NCBI GenBank assembly: GCA_964556005.1 | Contig: CAZKUR010000013.1 | Location: 1-64,000, forward strand | Origin: CAZKUR01 sp964556005 | GTDB lineage: Bacteria > Bacteroidota > Ignavibacteria > Ignavibacteriales > Ignavibacteriaceae | DNA length: 64,000 nt | Reading direction: 5' to 3' | Shown: positions 61,046 to 64,000 of the stretch, piece after piece | Numbering within the stretch: position 1 is the first letter of the stretch | Layout of the letters: the number at the start of each line of letters is the position of its first letter | Translations under genes and position numbers: made by a program | The notes under the pieces: model-generated | What the model was told of the DNA's origin: nothing | Databases searched by the model: none | What the model saw: the letters and a program-made list of their open reading frames with translations, nothing else

Positions 61046-62527
61046 CTATTTCAAGAGTATCATCTTCTTAACCTCAGAAGATATCTCTCCGGTTATCCGG
61101 TAAAAGTACACGCCGCTTCCCAGTAAATAATTGTTGAAGGAAAGATCAAGCCGGTATTCTCCTGCTTTCTTAAAACCTTTTTCAAGTATTCCGATTCTTT
61201 CGCCGATTGAATTGTATAAATCAATTTCGATGAACTGAGGAATTGAAACCATATATTTTATTGTAGTTGTCGGATTAAATGGATTGGGATAATTTTGAAA
61301 TAAATAAAATCCGGAAAAGGTCTGAGGAGAAACAGAAGTTGAATCTACATAAAGATTTGAAATAAAATTTTCAAAGACAGTAAAAAGCTGTTGGTTATCA
61401 ACTTCATTGAATTGATATCCGTCATCTTTATTTAGACCTTGAGGTACATACTGCCAAACAATCGCCGCATCCGATCCTGAATTTTTTATCATATCCAAAT
61501 ATTCTTTATAGAATTTAACCTTCTCATATCGTGTTCCGAATTCTCCAAGCAATGCAGGCTTGCTAAATGATGAAGCAATATTGACATGATCGTTTATCCA
61601 TGTATTACCGGCTATGTTGTTCATCTTCCAAGCTTCCGCATAAAGATGAAAAGATGCATAGTCTATATTTTTCAATTCGGTGTTGTTATAGAAGCTTGTT
61701 CCTTTGTACCCGTTAAAAAGGAAATACGAACTGTTATAAAACAAATCAACATTTGAATAATGGTTAGAAGAAATATCATAACCAATTTCACCGGTAGTTA
61801 AAAGATGATTAGAATCGATGGATTTAAAATAAGCGCTCATTTCATTATACCAATTTAAAATTACTTGTGAATTTTCATCAGGATTTTCTGCTTCGTTCAT
61901 CAATTCAAAACTGAAAATAGACGGATCATTTTTATATAAAATATTAGTAAAAGAATTCTTGCGATTCAAAATTGTATAAAGATAATTTTTGTACCATGCT
62001 TTAATTGAATCATTTGTAAAAAAATCATTATGATTATAATTACCGGAATTTTCTAAATATTGATTTGCCCATACTAAGTACTGCGGAATTCCTCCAAAAT
62101 CCTTTTGATTATTTTCCAAAGTAAGGATAACCTTTACATTATAATCATTTGCTTTTGAAATGATATAATCCAAAGCCTTAAATCCATTTTCAGAATATTT
62201 ATAAGGAGCATATCTAATTACCCCTTGCACATTTTCCGAATCACTATCGTTAAATGCCCATGTTCGTACAACTTTAAATCCGTAATCCTTTGCCGTTTTA
62301 AAAACATCATCGATAAAATGTCTTTTTGTTGATCCGGAATAAATAGATTGAAGATAATATGCGTTAAAACCGAGGAATCTAAACTCTGTGCTGCCTAAAT
62401 AAAATTTAGAGCTTTTAATAGTAACAAAATCTTGCTGGGGAAAAATTTGGAATTGCAAAGTAAAAATTAAAATTATCAGAAAGTTCGTCCAACTTTTTTT
62501 GCAAACCCAATTAAGTAATATATTCAT
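61046..62527 (-). CDS. Secreted GH5-like mannanase with type IX sorting domain
   Basis: The 493-residue protein has a signal peptide (about residues 1-31) and a GH5-type barrel of the mannanase kind ('FRFLGFNAYYLQSIYS', 'YGFKVVRTWAFND'). The acid/base E212 lies in 'FELMNEAENP' and the nucleophile E329 in 'ALLGEFGTR'. The C-terminus (about 405-493) is a type IX secretion sorting domain starting 'FQNYPNPFNPTTTIKYMV' and ending 'KKMILLK', which directs export to the cell surface or medium. I infer an endo-beta-mannanase, though related GH5 specificities are possible. Confidence 0.87.
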   Translation of the reverse strand: MNILLNWVCKKSWTNFLIILIFTLQFQIFPQQDFVTIKSSKFYLGSTEFRFLGFNAYYLQSIYSGSTKRHFIDDVFKTAKDYGFKVVRTWAFNDSDSENVQGVIRYAPYKYSENGFKALDYIISKANDYNVKVILTLENNQKDFGGIPQYLVWANQYLENSGNYNHNDFFTNDSIKAWYKNYLYTILNRKNSFTNILYKNDPSIFSFELMNEAENPDENSQVILNWYNEMSAYFKSIDSNHLLTTGEIGYDISSNHYSNVDLFYNSSYFLFNGYKGTSFYNNTELKNIDYASFHLYAEAWKMNNIAGNTWINDHVNIASSFSKPALLGEFGTRYEKVKFYKEYLDMIKNSGSDAAIVWQYVPQGLNKDDGYQFNEVDNQQLFTVFENFISNLYVDSTSVSPQTFSGFYLFQNYPNPFNPTTTIKYMVSIPQFIEIDLYNSIGERIGILEKGFKKAGEYRLDLSFNNYLLGSGVYFYRITGEISSEVKKMILLK

Positions 62528-62903
62528 ATCTACCTAAAATGAGTAAAAAGGTAAATCATATAAGTTATTTCACATTTATGTCATCTCTTGGGATTTTGGA
62601 TCTCTTTCTCTTCTTTTCTTTTAAATAATTTCATGCTCACAGAGTCCGCCAGACTCTGCGAAGTCTGGAGACCTTCGGCATTTTTTATATATCGATTTTG
62701 CTGAGCTTTAAATTCTGAAGTTTTAATTTTATTTTTTAAGCCAAGGGCTGATATTATTAAAAAACATCTCTTTAAATAAAAGTTCATAAATCCCGATAGG
62801 GGTGAAATAATCCTTAATTTATCATTCACAGTTATTGTATTTTTTATGAAGCATGATTTGGACTTCTGATTTATTTGGTTTTGCGATAACCATATTAACG
62901 TGT
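62528..62903. repeat. Intergenic repeat debris with overlapping hairpins
   Basis: This 376-base region contains two alternative overlapping hairpins at 62640-62668 (CAGAGTC/GACTCTG and CCAGACT/AGTCTGG). It also has the stretch ATCCCGATAGGGGTGAAAT (about 62790-62810), of a kind that recurs in Bacteroidota intergenic repeats. A minus-strand open frame (62581-62907, TTG start) crosses all of this; its translation has no recognisable domain and low confidence, so I treat it as spurious. The promoter of the GH5 gene should lie at the left edge. Confidence 0.5.
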
Positions 62904-63818
62904 TCAAGTTTTAACTTTGGCAGCTTGAACTTTGCTCTTAACATTTCCGCTCTTTACAATTGCAACACCTGTAAAAATAATGATTGCAGCTAAAATAATC
63001 TCCGGCGTTAAGGCTTCATTGAGAACAAGCCAGCCTAAAAATAATGCAATTACAGGATTAACATAAGCATAAGTTGAAACAAGTGACAAAGGAAGATGAG
63101 CAATTGCATAAATGTATGAAGCATACCCTATAAAAGAACCTACAAAAATTAAATAAGTAAACGCAAAAAAACTGTTTTGGTCAAAGGAAAATTTTGAAAA
63201 CTCTCCTAAAAATCCTCCGGCAATCACCTGTAAAATTCCGCCGGACAGCATTTGAATTGAAGCGCTCATTAAAAGATTAGTGTTAATCTTTTTATATTTT
63301 GAGTAAACGGTTCCGGATGACCAAGCCATTACTGCAAACATCATCCCGGCAACACCTAAAATATTTTTGGGATCGAAGAGATATTTGAAATCGCTTCCGA
63401 ATATTAATAATACACCGGACAATCCAAATAATAGTCCAATAATAATTTTTAGATTTAATTTAGCTCCCCTTATAATAAAAGTTTCAATACCTACAATCCA
63501 GAAAGGAAGCGTAGTAATAAATAACGAAGCCAACCCGCTCGGGATCCACTGCTCGCCGAATACAACGAACCCATTTCCCAATCCAATTAAGGCAACTCCG
63601 ACTATGATGATATGCTTTAAATCTTTTTTATCGGGAAGCTTAATTCCTCTAAATCTTAAGATAACAATAAAGATACTTCCGGCAATTAACCATCTGAATC
63701 CTGCAAAAAGAAAAGGAGGCAGATGACCGACACCGACTCTAATTGCAAGGTAGGTTGTTCCCCAAACAATGCAAATTGCTATCCAGGCTGCGTAGGCTTT
63801 AAAATTTGTTTCTTTCAC
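62904..63818 (-). CDS. EamA-family (drug/metabolite) transporter
   Basis: The 304-residue protein has ten hydrophobic helices in two EamA repeats: the first begins 'AAWIAICIVWGTTYLAIRVG' and the second near residue 150 ('GVAGMMFAVMAWSSGTVYSK'). The motifs 'PPFLFAGFRWLIAG' and 'YAYVNPVIALFLGWLVLNE' are diagnostic of the family. Such proteins mostly export amino acids, nucleosides or other metabolites. The nearest named relative by pattern is YedA. Its substrate is unknown, and no neighbour hints at one. Confidence 0.92.
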   Translation of the reverse strand: MKETNFKAYAAWIAICIVWGTTYLAIRVGVGHLPPFLFAGFRWLIAGSIFIVILRFRGIKLPDKKDLKHIIIVGVALIGLGNGFVVFGEQWIPSGLASLFITTLPFWIVGIETFIIRGAKLNLKIIIGLLFGLSGVLLIFGSDFKYLFDPKNILGVAGMMFAVMAWSSGTVYSKYKKINTNLLMSASIQMLSGGILQVIAGGFLGEFSKFSFDQNSFFAFTYLIFVGSFIGYASYIYAIAHLPLSLVSTYAYVNPVIALFLGWLVLNEALTPEIILAAIIIFTGVAIVKSGNVKSKVQAAKVKT

Positions 63819-63875
63819 AGGTTAAAAGAGTAAAGTGAATAGTAAAATAAAAATGAAATTTATAGATAAAAGCGA

Positions 63876-64000
63876 TTATAACCACGAAAGTACTTCTTCT
63901 TTTTGATCGTCGTCTCCTGAAACAATATCGACAAAAACTTCCTCAAGCGATTGATAGGTTTCTTTGTTTATTTCATCTTTAATTTTTTTACGGATGTCTT
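63876..64000 (-). CDS. C-terminal end of an unidentified protein (runs off the window)
   Basis: The minus-strand frame enters from the window edge and ends at TAA (63876-63878). About 40 residues are visible: 'DIRKKIKDEINKETYQSLEE' then 'VFVDIVSGDDDQKEEVLSWL'. The segment is acidic and helical. It is co-directional with the EamA gene, whose start lies 57 bases beyond its stop. I cannot assign a family from this fragment. Confidence 0.6.
   Translation of the reverse strand, partial: DIRKKIKDEINKETYQSLEEVFVDIVSGDDDQKEEVLSWL

Noticed and set aside
62581..62907. 108-residue minus-strand open frame overlapping the EamA stop
   Set aside because: TTG start, no recognisable domain, and it crosses overlapping hairpins and repeat-like DNA, so it is probably not a gene.

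Overview
The window is a stretch of AT-rich bacterial chromosome that reads as a member of the Bacteroidota/Chlorobiota group, most probably class Ignavibacteria. Several signs point this way: a fused lpxC-fabZ gene, tandem ompH genes beside bamA, a secreted glycosidase ending in a type IX secretion sorting domain with the 'NYPNPFNPTT' motif common in Ignavibacteria, a TAnnTTTG-type promoter ahead of rpmB, and a small Bacteroidota-type protein attached to an RND pump operon. The assignment is inferred from gene content; no rRNA gene is present. I recognise no tRNA, CRISPR array or intact insertion sequence.

Region by region: 0.1-6 kb holds uvrA with a small DUF4404 gene and an mlaE-mlaF-mlaD lipid-transport operon. 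6.2-12.8 kb is a TetR-tolC-adaptor-RND pump operon with a candidate autoregulatory operator. 13.3-14.7 kb has an SDR oxidoreductase and a Sua5/YrdC tRNA-modification gene. 15-21.6 kb is a housekeeping cluster (rpmB facing prs-rplY-pth-hppA-rpsF-ssb-rpsR-rplI), with a membrane pyrophosphatase set between pth and rpsF. 21.6-32.6 kb carries a small lipoprotein, an FmdB zinc ribbon, a giant metallopeptidase/TolB-propeller/outer-membrane-barrel fusion, RNase R and TamB. 32.7-45 kb continues the envelope theme: split heptose genes hldC/hldA, a propeller protein, panB, a lipoyl-transfer enzyme, lpxA, lpxC-fabZ, lpxD, two ompH genes, bamA and uppS. Outer-membrane lipid synthesis, protein chaperoning, barrel insertion and lipid transport are therefore largely encoded together on the minus strand.

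45-49 kb holds a lexA operon whose promoter carries two near-identical LexA-box candidates, and whose two downstream genes encode a stand-alone WYL-like domain and a degenerate nuclease-like protein. It is followed by ilvE and a second, orphan mlaE. 49.4-52.7 kb is a six-PAS hybrid kinase whose receiver has Glu in place of the phosphoacceptor Asp. 52.8-57.8 kb encodes an exported GH13 debranching enzyme and a GH31 alpha-glucosidase, separated by an AAA-ATPase relic and a dispersed inverted repeat.

58-64 kb is the accessory end: two unknown genes, a HipA-like kinase overlapping a DUF3037 gene, a DUF433 antitoxin whose DUF5615 toxin partner is broken, a secreted GH5 mannanase-like enzyme, repeat debris, an EamA transporter and the end of an unidentified gene. 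The least-described systems are the lexA-WYL-nuclease-like operon, the HipA-like/DUF3037 pair and the peptidase-propeller-barrel fusion.
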